This document shows, piece after piece, positions 35,376 through 44,214 of a stretch of 64,000 bases of DNA. Within the stretch, counting starts at the first letter, position 1. The number at the start of each line of letters is the position of its first letter. The notes below the pieces were generated by a model. It searched no databases. It was not told the DNA's origin and was given only the letters and a program-made list of their open reading frames with translations. Source of the DNA: Methylobacterium sp. CB376 (GTDB taxonomy: Bacteria; Pseudomonadota; Alphaproteobacteria; Rhizobiales; Beijerinckiaceae); the NCBI RefSeq assembly GCF_029714205.1, contig NZ_CP121648.1, positions 3,366,001 through 3,430,000 on the forward strand. Direction: 5' to 3'. Position numbers and translations under genes: made by a program.

Positions 35376-37577
35376 ATGACGCAGGACCTGAACCGAGCCC
35401 CGTCCCGCCGCGGCGTCCTGGCCGCCGCCGCCGCCGTCGCCGGCGGCTTCAGCCTCGGCTTCCACGTTCCCGGCGCGGGCGCCGAGGAGGCCGCGCCGGG
35501 CGCCGCCGCGGCCTCCGCGCCCGAGATCAATGCCTGGGTGGTGGTGAGGCCCGACGAGACCGTGGTGATCCGCATCGCCCGCTCCGAGATGGGCCAGGGC
35601 ACCCTGACGGGCCTCGCCCAGCTCGTGGCCGAGGAGCTCGGCTGCGACTGGGACCGGGTCACGACCGAGTACCCGACGCCGGGCCAGAACCTCGCCCGCC
35701 GCCGCGTCTGGGGCGATTTCTCGACCGGCGGCAGCCGCGGCATCCGCGAATCCTACGTCGCGGTCCGCCAGGGCGGCGCCGCCGCCCGCCTGATGCTGGT
35801 CTCCGCGGCGGCGGCCGGATGGGGCGTGCCGGCCGGAGAGTGCCGGGTCGAGAAGGGCGTGATCGCGCATCCGGGCTCGGGCCGCACCACGACCTTCGGA
35901 GCGGTCGCCTCCCGCGCCGCCGCCATGCCGCCGCCCAAGGACGTTCCCCTCAAGGATCCGAAGGACTGGACCATCGCCGGCAAGCCGCTGAAGCGGCTCG
36001 ACACCGCCGCCAAGCTCGACGGCAGCCAGGTCTACGGCATGGACCTGCGGCTCGACGGCATGCTCAACGCCGCGATCCGCGACTGCCCGGTGGTGGGCGG
36101 CCGGGTCAGGAGCTTCGACGCCGCCGCGGTGGAGCGGATGCCCGGCGTCAGGAAGGTGGTGCCGGTCGGGGAGACCGCCGTCGCGGTGGTGGCCGACACC
36201 TTCTGGCGGGCCAGGACCGCCGTCGAGGCGCTGCCGATCGTCTGGGACGAGGGCCCGAACGCCGCCGCGTCGAGCGCGACCATCGCCGCCATGCTGCGGG
36301 AGGGCCTCGACGCCGAGGAGGCCTTCGTCGGCAACAAGACCGGCGACGCCAAGGCGGCCCTGCGGGACGCCGCCAGGGTGGTCGAGGCGACCTACGCGGT
36401 CCCGTTCCAGAACCACGCCACCATGGAGCCGATGAACGCCACCGCCCGCTGGACGCCGGAGCGGTGCGAGGTCTGGACGCCGACCCAGAACGGCGAGGCG
36501 GCGCTGGCCGCGGCGGCCGAGGCGGCCGGCCTCTCCCCGCGGCAATGCGAGGTCTACAAGATCCACCTCGGCGGCGGCTTCGGGCGGCGCGGCGCGACGC
36601 AGGACTGGGTGCGGCAGGCGGTGCTGATCGCCCGGGAGATGCCCGGGACGCCGATCAAGCTGATCTGGACCCGCGAGGAGGACATGACGCACGGCCGCTA
36701 CCACCCGGTCACGCAGTGCCGGATGCGCGCCGCCCTCGACCGGGACGGACAGCTCACGGGCCTGCACATGCGCATCTCCGGCCAGTCGATCCTGGCGGCG
36801 ATCGTGCCGGGCCGGCTCGGGCCGGACGGCAAGGATCCGGTGACCTTCCAGGGCCTCAATCCCGGCGGGGCCGAGGCAGCGATCGGCTACACGATCCCCA
36901 ACCTCCTGATCGACCACGCGATGCGCAACCCGCACATCCTGCCGGGCTTCTGGCGGGGCGTGAACACCAACCCGAACGCCATCTACCTCGAGTGCTTCAT
37001 GGACGAGGTGGCGCACGCGGCCGGGCAGGATCCCCTCGCCTTCCGCCGCAAGCTGATGGCGAACCATCCCAAGCACCTCGCGGTGCTGAACGCGGTCGCG
37101 GAGCGGATCGGCTGGGATCGCCCGCCGCCCGCGGGCGTGCATCGCGGCCTCGCCCAGATCATGGGCTTCGGCAGCTACGTGGCGGGCGCCGCCGAGGTGT
37201 CGCTGCGCGACGACGGCGGCGTCCGGATCCACCGGATCGTCGCGGCGACGGATCCGGGCGTGGCGGTCAACCCGCAGCAGATCGCCGCCCAGGTCGAGGG
37301 CTCCTTCGTGTACGGGCTCTCGGCGGCCCTCCACGGCGAGTGCACGGTCAAGGACGGGCGCATCGAGCAGACCAACTTCGACACCTACCCGGTGATGCGG
37401 ATGGACGAGATGCCGGCGGTCGAGGCGATCCTGATGCCCTCGGGCGGCTTCATCGGCGGCGTCGGCGAGCCGACCATCGCGGTCGCGGCGCCGGCGGTCC
37501 TCAACGCCGTCTTCGCGGCCACGGGCAAGCGGGTGCGCCAGCTCCCGCTGCGCAACACGGACCTGCGGCGCGCGTGA
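35376..37577 (+). CDS. Molybdopterin-binding hydroxylase large subunit (IorB type), Tat-exported
   Basis: 733 residues, starting with a twin-arginine signal (SRRGVLAAAAAVAGGF) after GGAGG. Family features include ARSEMGQGTLTGLAQLVAEE, EATYAVPFQNHATMEPMN, KIHLGGGFGRRG and the C-terminal GGVGEPTIAVAAPAVLNAVF holding the catalytic-Glu region. This is the periplasmic molybdenum hydroxylase type of isoquinoline oxidoreductase beta subunits. With the 2Fe-2S partner and the cytochrome gene that overlaps its stop, it likely passes electrons to a c-type cytochrome. An aldehyde or N-heterocycle is the likely substrate class. Confidence 0.92.
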   Translation: MTQDLNRAPSRRGVLAAAAAVAGGFSLGFHVPGAGAEEAAPGAAAASAPEINAWVVVRPDETVVIRIARSEMGQGTLTGLAQLVAEELGCDWDRVTTEYPTPGQNLARRRVWGDFSTGGSRGIRESYVAVRQGGAAARLMLVSAAAAGWGVPAGECRVEKGVIAHPGSGRTTTFGAVASRAAAMPPPKDVPLKDPKDWTIAGKPLKRLDTAAKLDGSQVYGMDLRLDGMLNAAIRDCPVVGGRVRSFDAAAVERMPGVRKVVPVGETAVAVVADTFWRARTAVEALPIVWDEGPNAAASSATIAAMLREGLDAEEAFVGNKTGDAKAALRDAARVVEATYAVPFQNHATMEPMNATARWTPERCEVWTPTQNGEAALAAAAEAAGLSPRQCEVYKIHLGGGFGRRGATQDWVRQAVLIAREMPGTPIKLIWTREEDMTHGRYHPVTQCRMRAALDRDGQLTGLHMRISGQSILAAIVPGRLGPDGKDPVTFQGLNPGGAEAAIGYTIPNLLIDHAMRNPHILPGFWRGVNTNPNAIYLECFMDEVAHAAGQDPLAFRRKLMANHPKHLAVLNAVAERIGWDRPPPAGVHRGLAQIMGFGSYVAGAAEVSLRDDGGVRIHRIVAATDPGVAVNPQQIAAQVEGSFVYGLSAALHGECTVKDGRIEQTNFDTYPVMRMDEMPAVEAILMPSGGFIGGVGEPTIAVAAPAVLNAVFAATGKRVRQLPLRNTDLRRA

Positions 37578-37873
37578 AGGGTCTCGGCGCGCTCCTCCTC
37601 GGCGGGGCGGCGCTCGCCGTCCCGCCCGCGGCCCGGGCGGCGCCGCTGCGGGCGCCGCCGGGCGCCTCCTCCTGCTCGGGCTGCCACGCGGCCCACGGCG
37701 AGGGCGCCTTCGGGCCGATCGCCGGCCGTCCGGCGGCGGAGATCGAGGAGGCCCTCGCGGCCTACCGGGCGGGCGCGCGCCCGGCCAGCGTGATGACCCG
37801 GATCGCCAAGGGCTTCACGCCCGAGGAGAGCCGGGCCATCGCCGTCTATCTCTCGCAGCAGGGGGCGCCGTGA
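37574..37873 (+). CDS. Small monohaem cytochrome c
   Basis: 99 residues from the GTG that overlaps the preceding stop (GTGA). A signal peptide (LLLGGAALAVPPAARAA) is followed by one haem site (CSGCH) and a likely axial Met in ARPASVMTRIAKGF. It resembles the cytochrome subunit of flavocytochrome c sulfide dehydrogenase, which is often dihaem and longer, so this is a one-haem version. It overlaps the flavoprotein gene downstream by 4 bp, which makes it the probable electron acceptor of that flavoprotein and perhaps of the hydroxylase. Confidence 0.88.
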   Translation: MKGLGALLLGGAALAVPPAARAAPLRAPPGASSCSGCHAAHGEGAFGPIAGRPAAEIEEALAAYRAGARPASVMTRIAKGFTPEESRAIAVYLSQQGAP

Positions 37874-39126
37874 CGCGGACCACGCGACGGATCGTGCTCG
37901 GCGGGCTCGCCGGCCTCGCGCTCGGCCGGCCGGCCCTGGCCGAGGGCGCGGGGGGCCGCGTCGTCATCGTCGGGGGCGGCTTCGGCGGCGCCTCGGCGGC
38001 CCGGGCCCTGCGCGACGCGGGCGCCGCGGTCACCCTGGTTGAGGCCGAGCCCGGCTACACGGCCTGCCCCTTCAGCAACGAGGTCATCGTCGGCCTGCAG
38101 CCGATGGCGGCGCAGCGTTTCGGCTACGAGGGCCTCAGGGCCGCCGGCATCGCGGTGGTGCAGGACCGTGCGACCGGCATCGACGGGGCGAGGCGGAGCG
38201 TCGCCCTGGCGGGGGGCGGCAGCCTCGCCTACGACCGGCTGATCCTCTCGCCCGGGATCGCCCTGCGCTTCGACGCGATCCCTGGCTACGACGAGGCCGC
38301 CGCCGAGGCGATGCCCCATGCCTGGAAGGCCGGGGCGCAGACCGACCTCCTCGCCCGGCAGCTCGCCGCGATGCCGGATGGCGGCACGGTGGTGATGGCG
38401 GTGCCGGGCAACCCGTATCGCTGCCCGCCCGGCCCCTACGAGCGCGCCAGCCTGATCGCCTGGCTGCTCAAGGCCCGCAAGCCCCGCTCCAAGCTGATCG
38501 TGCTCGACGCCAAGGACACGTTCTCGAAGCAGAAGCTGTTCCAGGCGGCCTGGACGGCGCTCTATCCCGACCACCTGGAATACGTGCCGCTCGCGGAGGG
38601 CGGGCAGGTCACGGCGGTGGATCCGGCCGGGATGACCGTCAGGACCGACTTCCAGGACTACCGGGCGGACGTCGCCTGCATCATCCCCCCGCAGCGGGCG
38701 GCGCCGATCGCCGCGGCGGCGGGCGTGGCCGACCGGTCGGGCTGGTGCCCGATCGACCCGGTCACCTTCGAGTCCCGCCTCGTGCCCGGCATCCACGTCA
38801 TCGGCGACGCCGCGATCGCCGGGGCGATGCCGAAATCCGCCTTCTCGGCCAATGCCCAGGCGAAGGTCTGCGCGCAGGCCGTCGCCGACCTCCTGGCCGG
38901 GCGCGCGCCCGCCGCCCCGAAGCTGATCAACACCTGCTACAGCCTCGTCGCCCCCGGCTACGGCATCTCCGTCGCGGGGGTGTACCACCCGGCGAACGGC
39001 GTGCTGGCCGATGTCGAGGGCGCGGGCGGGACCAGCCCGCTCGACGCGCCCGCGGCGGTCCGGGCCGAGGAGGCCGCCGAGGCGGCGGCGTGGTACCGGA
39101 CCATCACGGGCGAGGTCTTCGGGTGA
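37870..39126 (+). CDS. Flavocytochrome c sulfide dehydrogenase flavoprotein (FccB/SoxF type)
   Basis: 418 residues, GTG start coupled to the cytochrome gene. A Tat-like signal (TTRRIVLGGLAGLALG) precedes the FAD motif VVIVGGGFGGASAARAL. Cys66 (TACPFSNEVIVG) matches the cysteine that binds FAD covalently in Allochromatium FccB. Cys185 (NPYRCPPGPY) and Cys356 (LINTCYSLVAPGYG) match the redox-active pair. All key residues for sulfide oxidation are therefore present. Known family members oxidise sulfide or polysulfide in the periplasm. Its place behind a molybdenum hydroxylase is unusual and leaves the substrate open. Confidence 0.9.
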   Translation: MTRTTRRIVLGGLAGLALGRPALAEGAGGRVVIVGGGFGGASAARALRDAGAAVTLVEAEPGYTACPFSNEVIVGLQPMAAQRFGYEGLRAAGIAVVQDRATGIDGARRSVALAGGGSLAYDRLILSPGIALRFDAIPGYDEAAAEAMPHAWKAGAQTDLLARQLAAMPDGGTVVMAVPGNPYRCPPGPYERASLIAWLLKARKPRSKLIVLDAKDTFSKQKLFQAAWTALYPDHLEYVPLAEGGQVTAVDPAGMTVRTDFQDYRADVACIIPPQRAAPIAAAAGVADRSGWCPIDPVTFESRLVPGIHVIGDAAIAGAMPKSAFSANAQAKVCAQAVADLLAGRAPAAPKLINTCYSLVAPGYGISVAGVYHPANGVLADVEGAGGTSPLDAPAAVRAEEAAEAAAWYRTITGEVFG

Positions 39127-39135
39127 GGCGCTGCG

Positions 39136-39242
39136 CTAGAGCATTTTCCGACGAAGTGGATGCCGGTTCGTCGCGGACAATGCGGCAAGATCAAAGATCG
39201 AGAGCGGCACCCGATTGCAACGTGATCGGGTTGCCGCTCTAG
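39136..39242. repeat. CTAGAG-bounded two-hairpin intergenic repeat
   Basis: A 107-bp element from CTAGAG to CTCTAG. The first hairpin is CGACGAA...TTCGTCG (39150-39174 region). The second is a long stem, AGAGCGGCACCCGAT...ATCGGGTTGCCGCTCT (39201-39240). From memory, very similar elements occur widely in Hyphomicrobiales intergenic regions. The stop codon of the minus-strand gene that follows (TAG, 39239-39241) is part of the terminal CTCTAG. Confidence 0.8.
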
Positions 39243-39790
39243 AACAGGTGGATGGCGTGGGGCGCGAGCAGGCCGACCCCGAGCATGCCGATCCCGGCCA
39301 CGCCGAGCAGGCCGCCCGCCACCGCGAGCGCCACGATCCCGGTGATGACCTGGGCGGAGGCGAGCACGATGCCGATCTGGAAGGCCGCCGAGGCGACCTC
39401 GTAATGGTGGTAGCGCGCGAGCGCGAGGTCGCGCCTCTCCTCGGCCTCCTTGGCGCGCGCGGCGAGTTCCTTGCGCCCCTCCCCGGTGGAGGGCTCGGAT
39501 TCCCAGCGCGCGATCGTCTTCTGCCAATCCTCGACCTGCTTCCTGACCGCGTCCGGCGCCGCGCCGGCCTCGAGCGCCGCCTGCTCCGAGGCCGTCCGCA
39601 CCATCGTGGCGCGAATCGTCTTGGCCTGGAAGAACGACCACAGATTGCTCGCCTGGACGTTCGCCCCGAGCGCGTCCGTCTGCGCGCTCTTGGCGAAGGT
39701 CTCGCCCAGCGCCAGGAACAGCGCCAGAACCGAGATCAGCAGCGCCACCTTCTTGTTCGACCCCTCGACCGACCCGTGACCGCCCGACAT
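39239..39790 (-). CDS. DUF4337 family membrane protein
   Basis: 183 residues. A membrane helix (KVALLISVLALFLALGETFA) is followed by a helical, charged soluble stretch (about 50-125) and two further hydrophobic segments (AAFQIGIVLASAQVITGIVAL and GLLGVAGIGMLGVGLLAP). The opening NKKVALLISVLALFLAL and the ANVQASNLWSFFQAKTIR block are DUF4337 hallmarks. Function unknown. Its stop codon is supplied by the repeat element. Confidence 0.85.
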   Translation of the reverse strand: MSGGHGSVEGSNKKVALLISVLALFLALGETFAKSAQTDALGANVQASNLWSFFQAKTIRATMVRTASEQAALEAGAAPDAVRKQVEDWQKTIARWESEPSTGEGRKELAARAKEAEERRDLALARYHHYEVASAAFQIGIVLASAQVITGIVALAVAGGLLGVAGIGMLGVGLLAPHAIHLF

Positions 39791-39929
39791 CGTCGTCTCC
39801 CTGCGTCAGCGCGGCTCCCTCATACGCGACCGGGCGGCGAGCGCCAGGGGCCTCATTGCCACTTCCCTCGGCGCGGGCGGTGAGGCAGGCGGTGCGGGAC
39901 GACCCGCCACCGTTCCCGAGGACGCCCCG

Positions 39930-40631
39930 ATGGTTCCGATCCGCCCGCTGCTCCCCGTCATCGCCCTCGCCGCCCTGCCCGCGCAGGCCGCCTCCCCGGC
40001 CGCGCCCAGCCCCTGGCCCGACACCTACCTGAGCCGCGTCGAGGCGACGGCGGTGGTTCAGACGCTGAACGCCCAGCTCCTCGCGGCGCGCAGCGCCACC
40101 GCGACCCTCGAAGCGTGGTGCGGGGCCCATCGCCTCGCCCCGGAGCCCCGCCTCGTCGCCCGCCTCGTGCGCGAGATCGACCGCCCCGCCAGCCCCGAGA
40201 CCCGCCAGCGCCTGCAGGTCGGCCCCGACGAGCCGGTGCACTACCGCCGGGTGCGCCTCGCCTGCGGCGAGCACGTCCTGTCGGAAGCGGACAATTGGTA
40301 CGTTCCGGCGCGCCTCACGCCGGAGATGAACCGGGTGCTTGAGACCACCGACACGCCGTTCGGCCGCGCCGTGCAGGAGCTGAAGCCGACCCGCCAGACG
40401 GTGGAGAGCCGCCTCCTGTGGCAGCCCCTTCCCGAGGGCTGGGATCAGGCCGCGCCGGCGGGCGGCGCCTGCGGGCCGCTCCCGATCCCGGAGGCCCTGT
40501 TCAGCCACCGGGCCGTGCTGTTCACGGCCGCCCGCCAGCCCTTCTCGGAGGTGGTGGAGACCTACGCGCGGGCCGTCCTCGACTTCCCGCGGGCGCCGCG
40601 TCCCGCGGATCCCGCCTGCCCCAAACCCTGA
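39930..40631 (+). CDS. Secreted protein, possible chorismate-lyase-like fold
   Basis: 233 residues with a signal peptide (LPVIALAALPAQAAS). The segment YRRVRLACGEHVLSEADNWY, followed by VPARLTPEMNRVLETTDTPFGRAV, recalls the UbiC/DUF98 chorismate-lyase-like superfamily, where a basic strand precedes a wall of VPA-L and a PLGR turn. The match is by eye only. A periplasmic location would be unusual for a lyase, so a binding role is possible. It lies 12 bp upstream of the DUF6894-type gene. Confidence 0.6.
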   Translation: MVPIRPLLPVIALAALPAQAASPAAPSPWPDTYLSRVEATAVVQTLNAQLLAARSATATLEAWCGAHRLAPEPRLVARLVREIDRPASPETRQRLQVGPDEPVHYRRVRLACGEHVLSEADNWYVPARLTPEMNRVLETTDTPFGRAVQELKPTRQTVESRLLWQPLPEGWDQAAPAGGACGPLPIPEALFSHRAVLFTAARQPFSEVVETYARAVLDFPRAPRPADPACPKP

Positions 40632-40643
40632 CGAGGCCACCCG

Positions 40644-40901
40644 ATGCCCCGCTACTTCTTCGCGACCCGCGTCGGCGAGGACCTTCTCCCCGACCGGGAC
40701 GGCCGGGTCCTGCGCGACGCGGACGAGGCCTGGGAGGTCGCCCGCGCGCTGATCCGGGAGGTGCTGCGCGAGAGCGCCGCCTCCTCCCGCCTGCTCTCGG
40801 CGAGCCTCGAAGTCACCGACGAGACTGGGCTCGTCCTGTTCGAGTTCCCCTTCGCCGAGGCGCTCGATCCCGGTGCCGGGCCGGACGGGACGCTGCATTA
40901 G
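40644..40901 (+). CDS. DUF6894-type small protein
   Basis: 85 residues beginning MPRYFFATRVGEDLLPD, the characteristic opening of short proteins common in Methylobacterium and relatives (MPRYFFH...). The body RDADEAWEVARALIREVLRE and the end VTDETGLVLFEFPFAEAL fit the family. Function unknown. Probably co-transcribed with the secreted protein gene before it. Confidence 0.82.
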   Translation: MPRYFFATRVGEDLLPDRDGRVLRDADEAWEVARALIREVLRESAASSRLLSASLEVTDETGLVLFEFPFAEALDPGAGPDGTLH

Positions 40902-40919
40902 GCCCCGCCCGGTGGTCAT

Positions 40920-41147
40920 CCCACATCCGATCGATCCCTTCGGGATGTCGGATGTGGGCTTCGCTCAGGCGCCGCGCGGGCGCGTGATCCGATCGATCCC
41001 TTCGCGATGTCGGATCTGGGCCTCGCTCAGGCGCCGCGCGGGCTCGTGATCCGCTCGATCCCTTCGGGATGTCGGATCTGGGCCTCGCTCAGGCGCCGCG
41101 CGGGCGCGTGATCCGGGATCCGCTTGGATCAACCGGATCCCGGATCA
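40920..41147 (-). repeat. Dispersed repeat, tandem array of three 62-bp units plus head
   Basis: Read on the minus strand, one head palindrome (41114-41147, TGATCCGGGATCC...) is followed by three 62-bp core-plus-tail units (40928-40989, 40990-41051, 41052-41113) that differ at only a few positions. The outer tail forms the palindrome CCCACATCCGA...TCGGATGTGGG. The period is exact. It lies between convergent genes. The units are too uniform and lack unique spacers, so this is not a CRISPR. Confidence 0.92.
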
Positions 41148-41178
41148 GCGGTCGCATCGCCCCGGCGGCCGGCCGCCC

Positions 41179-41475
41179 TCAATCGCCATCGACGGACCGG
41201 CGATGGGCGGCGTCGGTCTCGAACGCGATGTTCGTCCGAAGGTACTCGACCAACTTGGCGTCCGCGCGCAGGGCCGCGAGGCGGTCGCGCAACACCGCGA
41301 GGCCCGGCGGCGCCCCGAACGGGCCCGCGGGGGCGAGCAGCCGCCCGAGCACGGCGCTGACCAGCAGCGACCGGTCGCAGCCGCGATGCGCCGCGAGACG
41401 CGCCAGCGCGGGGAGGAGCTCGTCGGCCGCGCGCTCGTTCCGGGCGGACGCGACGGCGGTGAAGCGGCGGATCAT
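41179..41475 (-). CDS. Small hypothetical protein
   Basis: 98 residues; the ATG at 41475 has a strong GGAGGG site. Helical, Ala/Leu/Arg-rich sequence (ERAADELLPALARLAAHRGCD) ending in an acidic tail. No signal peptide or known domain. The stop is 31 bp before the head of the repeat array. Confidence 0.7.
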   Translation of the reverse strand: MIRRFTAVASARNERAADELLPALARLAAHRGCDRSLLVSAVLGRLLAPAGPFGAPPGLAVLRDRLAALRADAKLVEYLRTNIAFETDAAHRRSVDGD

Positions 41476-41553
41476 GGAGCCCTCCGGTCTCGGCCGCGCG
41501 GGGCGAGGCAGCACAACCGGAAGGGAGTGTAATCGAAGATCTCGCGCCCCGCG

Positions 41554-41709
41554 CTACTGCTCGGCGACCTCCTCCGCGGCTCCCGCGGGCGCGAGGCGGA
41601 TCCAGGCGTCGAGGGCGATGCGGATGCCCTGGCCGGCGGCGGCGACGAGCGTCATCGAGGCGGCGAGTTTCAGGAGAAGCGACGCATCCGACATTGGGGA
41701 ACTCTTCAT
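41554..41709 (-). CDS. Very small single-pass membrane protein
   Basis: 51 residues from the ATG at 41709, or 46 from the ATG at 41694. One hydrophobic helix (LLLKLAASMTLVAAAGQGIRIALDAW) and a short acidic end. There is no strong ribosome site, so coding status is uncertain. It precedes the small gene at 41475 on the same strand. Confidence 0.45.
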   Translation of the reverse strand: MKSSPMSDASLLLKLAASMTLVAAAGQGIRIALDAWIRLAPAGAAEEVAEQ

Positions 41710-42214
41710 CCGTGACCCAGCGGGCGCCCACCCCGACCGCGCCTCCAACCCGGAGGCGCGGCCGACGATCGGGGCCGCGGGCGACACGTTCGTCCAGCAT
41801 TTCGGCGGAACCATGGAGAGTGTACTTCCGGCAGGACGTGAAGTCCCCCCGTCGATTTCGGGAGAGGCGTGCGCTTAAATTCGTCTTAAACGAATGAGGA
41901 TTTCAGATTAACCTGCCGGGACGCGAAGGACCGGGACGGCCGTGATCTCGCGTGCGGGCCTGGTTGCCGGGCAATGTCGCGCGAGGGGCCGCGACGATCC
42001 TGGACGAGACCGCTCCGACGCGACGCCGACGGCGCGCACGCCTCCGCGGAGGAGGCGCCGCGCTCAACCTACGCACGAGGTCCAGCCAGTCTCTCGCGCC
42101 CCCGTCGAGGGCGGCAGGGCGGTCGAAGCCGCGCCGCGAGGCACGCGGTGTCCGGCACCGGTCCGGCGCCGGACCTCCGGCACCGCTCCGCGCGGACGAG
42201 CGCGCGCCGGTCGC
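41710..42214. other. Intergenic region with an A+T-rich core
   Basis: About 500 bp without a credible gene. Around 41870-41920 the base composition drops sharply in G+C and holds the palindrome ATTCGT-CTTAA-ACGAAT (41879-41895) followed by GATTAACC. This looks like a promoter/operator region reading minus into the small genes. The remainder (41930-42200) is GC-rich and featureless, at the 3' end of the exporter gene. Confidence 0.5.
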
Positions 42215-44002
42215 TCAGGCCGCCAGGGCGAGGGCGTCGGAGGGCGCCTCGGCCGCCATGAACTGGGCGCGGGCGAGCTCCGCGAAGCGCCCGCCCAGGG
42301 CCACCAGCTCGTCGAAGCTGCCCGCCTCGACGATGCGCCCGGCCTCGAAGACCAGGATGCGGTCGACGTTGCGGATCGTGGCGAGGCGGTGGGCGATCAC
42401 GAAGGTGGTGCGGCCCCGCATGACGGCGTCCAGCGCGCCCTGCAGCTTGCGCTCGGTGGCGGCGTCGAGGGCGCTCGTCGCCTCGTCCAGGATCAGGACC
42501 GGCGGGTCCTTGAGCAGGGCGCGGGCGATCGACAGCCGCTGGCGCTCGCCGCCGGAGAGCGAGCGGCCGCGCTCGCCGATCACCGTGTCGAGGCCGTCCG
42601 GCTGGCGGGCCAGGAAATCGCTCGCCTGCGCCCGCTCCAGCGCCTCCAGCATCTCGGCGTCGGTGGCGTCCGGGCGGCCGACCTGCAGGTTCTCGCGGAT
42701 CGAGCGGGCGAACAGCATCGGCTCCTGGAACACGACGCCGATATTGTGGCGCAGGGAGGCCACCGAGAGGTCGCGGATGTCCTCGCCGTCGATGCGGATC
42801 GTGCCCGTCGCGGGATCGAAGGCGCGGTGGAGCAGGCTCAGGGTCGTCGACTTGCCGGAGCCGGTCGTGCCCACGAGGGCGACGGTTTCGCCGGGCGCGA
42901 CCGCGAAGCTGATCCCGTCGAGGGCGCGGCGGCGGCCGTCATACGAGAAGGTGACGTCCTCGAACGCGACCGCGCCGGCGATGCGCCCGGCGGCGCGGGC
43001 GCCCGGGCGGTCGTGGACGGCCGGCACCGTGTCGAGGATGTCGAAGAATTCCTGCATCTTGGGCGCCTGCATGAACAGCCCGTTGACGAAGGAGACGACC
43101 TGGTCGAGGCGCCCGACCAGGAGCGTGGCGAGGCTCATGAAGGAGACGACGTCCCCGACGCTGGCCTGGCCGCGGAAGTGCAGGGCGAGGCCGGTGACGA
43201 AGATCGCCGTCATGGTCAGGGTGGCCGAGGCGCGGGTCGCCACCGAGGCGAGCGCCCACCAGGACAGGACCGGGGTCTGCGCGTCGAGGAGGTTGCGGAT
43301 GATCCCGCGCATCGCGTCCTTCTCGGCCTTGGCGCGGGTGAAGGACTGGATCACCGCGACGTTGCCGAGGGCGTCGGAGGCGTGCTCGGCGAGGCCGGAA
43401 TGGTACTGCTCCACCCTCCCCTGCAGGGTCTCGGTCCGGCGCAGCACGAAGGCGGTGAGGGCCGTGAAGGCCGCGACGAGGACGAGCAGGATCGCGCCGA
43501 GCTGCCAGTTCAGGAACAGCGTCATCGGCAGCAGCACGGTCAGCGAGAGGAGCGCGGCGCAATGGTCGCGGAAGAAGCCGAGCCAGAGCCAGGCCATGCC
43601 GTTCGTCCCCTCGAGCATGGCCTTGAGCACCCGGCCCGAATGGTTCGCGGAGTGGAAGGCGAGCGGCAGGTCGAGGACGTGCTCGAAGTAGCCGGCCATC
43701 GCGCCGAGACGGCGGCGATGCGCGAGGCGGTCGGCGTGGAGCGCGATCAGCACCCCGGCCGCGATGGTGAAGAAGCCGAAGCCCACCCAGGCGCCGACGA
43801 GCAGCGTCAGCTCGCCGAAGCCCGGCGCGCCCTCGGCCCCCGCCGGCAACCGGGTGACCCGGTCGATGATGCGGCCGAACAGCACCGGCTCGGCGAAGGC
43901 CGCCGCGGCGAGCGCGACGTTGGCCACGGTGAGCAGGACGCCGAGGCGCAGGTCGGGTCCGAGCAGGCGCATCACCCGCGCGTAGAGACGCATCAGACGC
44001 AT
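42215..44002 (-). CDS. NdvA-like glucan ABC exporter
   Basis: 595 residues: fused permease and ATPase. Six membrane helices occupy the first 290 residues. Walker A is GTTGSGKST, the signature LSGGERQR, Walker [13 protein letters not shown] and the H-loop AHRLATI. The opening [21 protein letters not shown] and [24 protein letters not shown] are characteristic of the cyclic beta-1,2-glucan exporter NdvA/ChvA group rather than MsbA. It exports periplasmic glucan in Rhizobium and Agrobacterium. No glucan synthase gene (ndvB) is adjacent. Confidence 0.88.
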   Translation of the reverse strand: MRLMRLYARVMRLLGPDLRLGVLLTVANVALAAAAFAEPVLFGRIIDRVTRLPAGAEGAPGFGELTLLVGAWVGFGFFTIAAGVLIALHADRLAHRRRLGAMAGYFEHVLDLPLAFHSANHSGRVLKAMLEGTNGMAWLWLGFFRDHCAALLSLTVLLPMTLFLNWQLGAILLVLVAAFTALTAFVLRRTETLQGRVEQYHSGLAEHASDALGNVAVIQSFTRAKAEKDAMRGIIRNLLDAQTPVLSWWALASVATRASATLTMTAIFVTGLALHFRGQASVGDVVSFMSLATLLVGRLDQVVSFVNGLFMQAPKMQEFFDILDTVPAVHDRPGARAAGRIAGAVAFEDVTFSYDGRRRALDGISFAVAPGETVALVGTTGSGKSTTLSLLHRAFDPATGTIRIDGEDIRDLSVASLRHNIGVVFQEPMLFARSIRENLQVGRPDATDAEMLEALERAQASDFLARQPDGLDTVIGERGRSLSGGERQRLSIARALLKDPPVLILDEATSALDAATERKLQGALDAVMRGRTTFVIAHRLATIRNVDRILVFEAGRIVEAGSFDELVALGGRFAELARAQFMAAEAPSDALALAA

Positions 44003-44214
44003 GTGGTCGAGACTCCGAAACCCCCTGGCGCGGATCCTCTCGGGAACCCGGCGCGCCGCCGCTCCGTCGGCCGATCCTGGTATGGCGCATCGCGCCTGAA
44101 CGCCGCATGACGGTCGGGCCGCCGCGCCGCGCCTTTACGCTTCGTTGAGCCGGCCCGCCTTAACCTTAAAGGCAGCCCCGGCGTCCCGCGGGGCCTCGGG
44201 GACCCGTCGGCGCC

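Noticed and set aside
35376..37577. Carbon monoxide dehydrogenase (CoxL) or xanthine dehydrogenase
   Set aside because: There is no separate FAD (CoxM-like) gene, and the Tat signal plus two-subunit layout fits the isoquinoline oxidoreductase/aldehyde dehydrogenase group.
40920..41147. Regular 62-bp repeats that could suggest a CRISPR array
   Set aside because: The whole 62-bp unit is repeated with no unique spacer, no cas genes are nearby, and the unit matches the dispersed intergenic repeat family.
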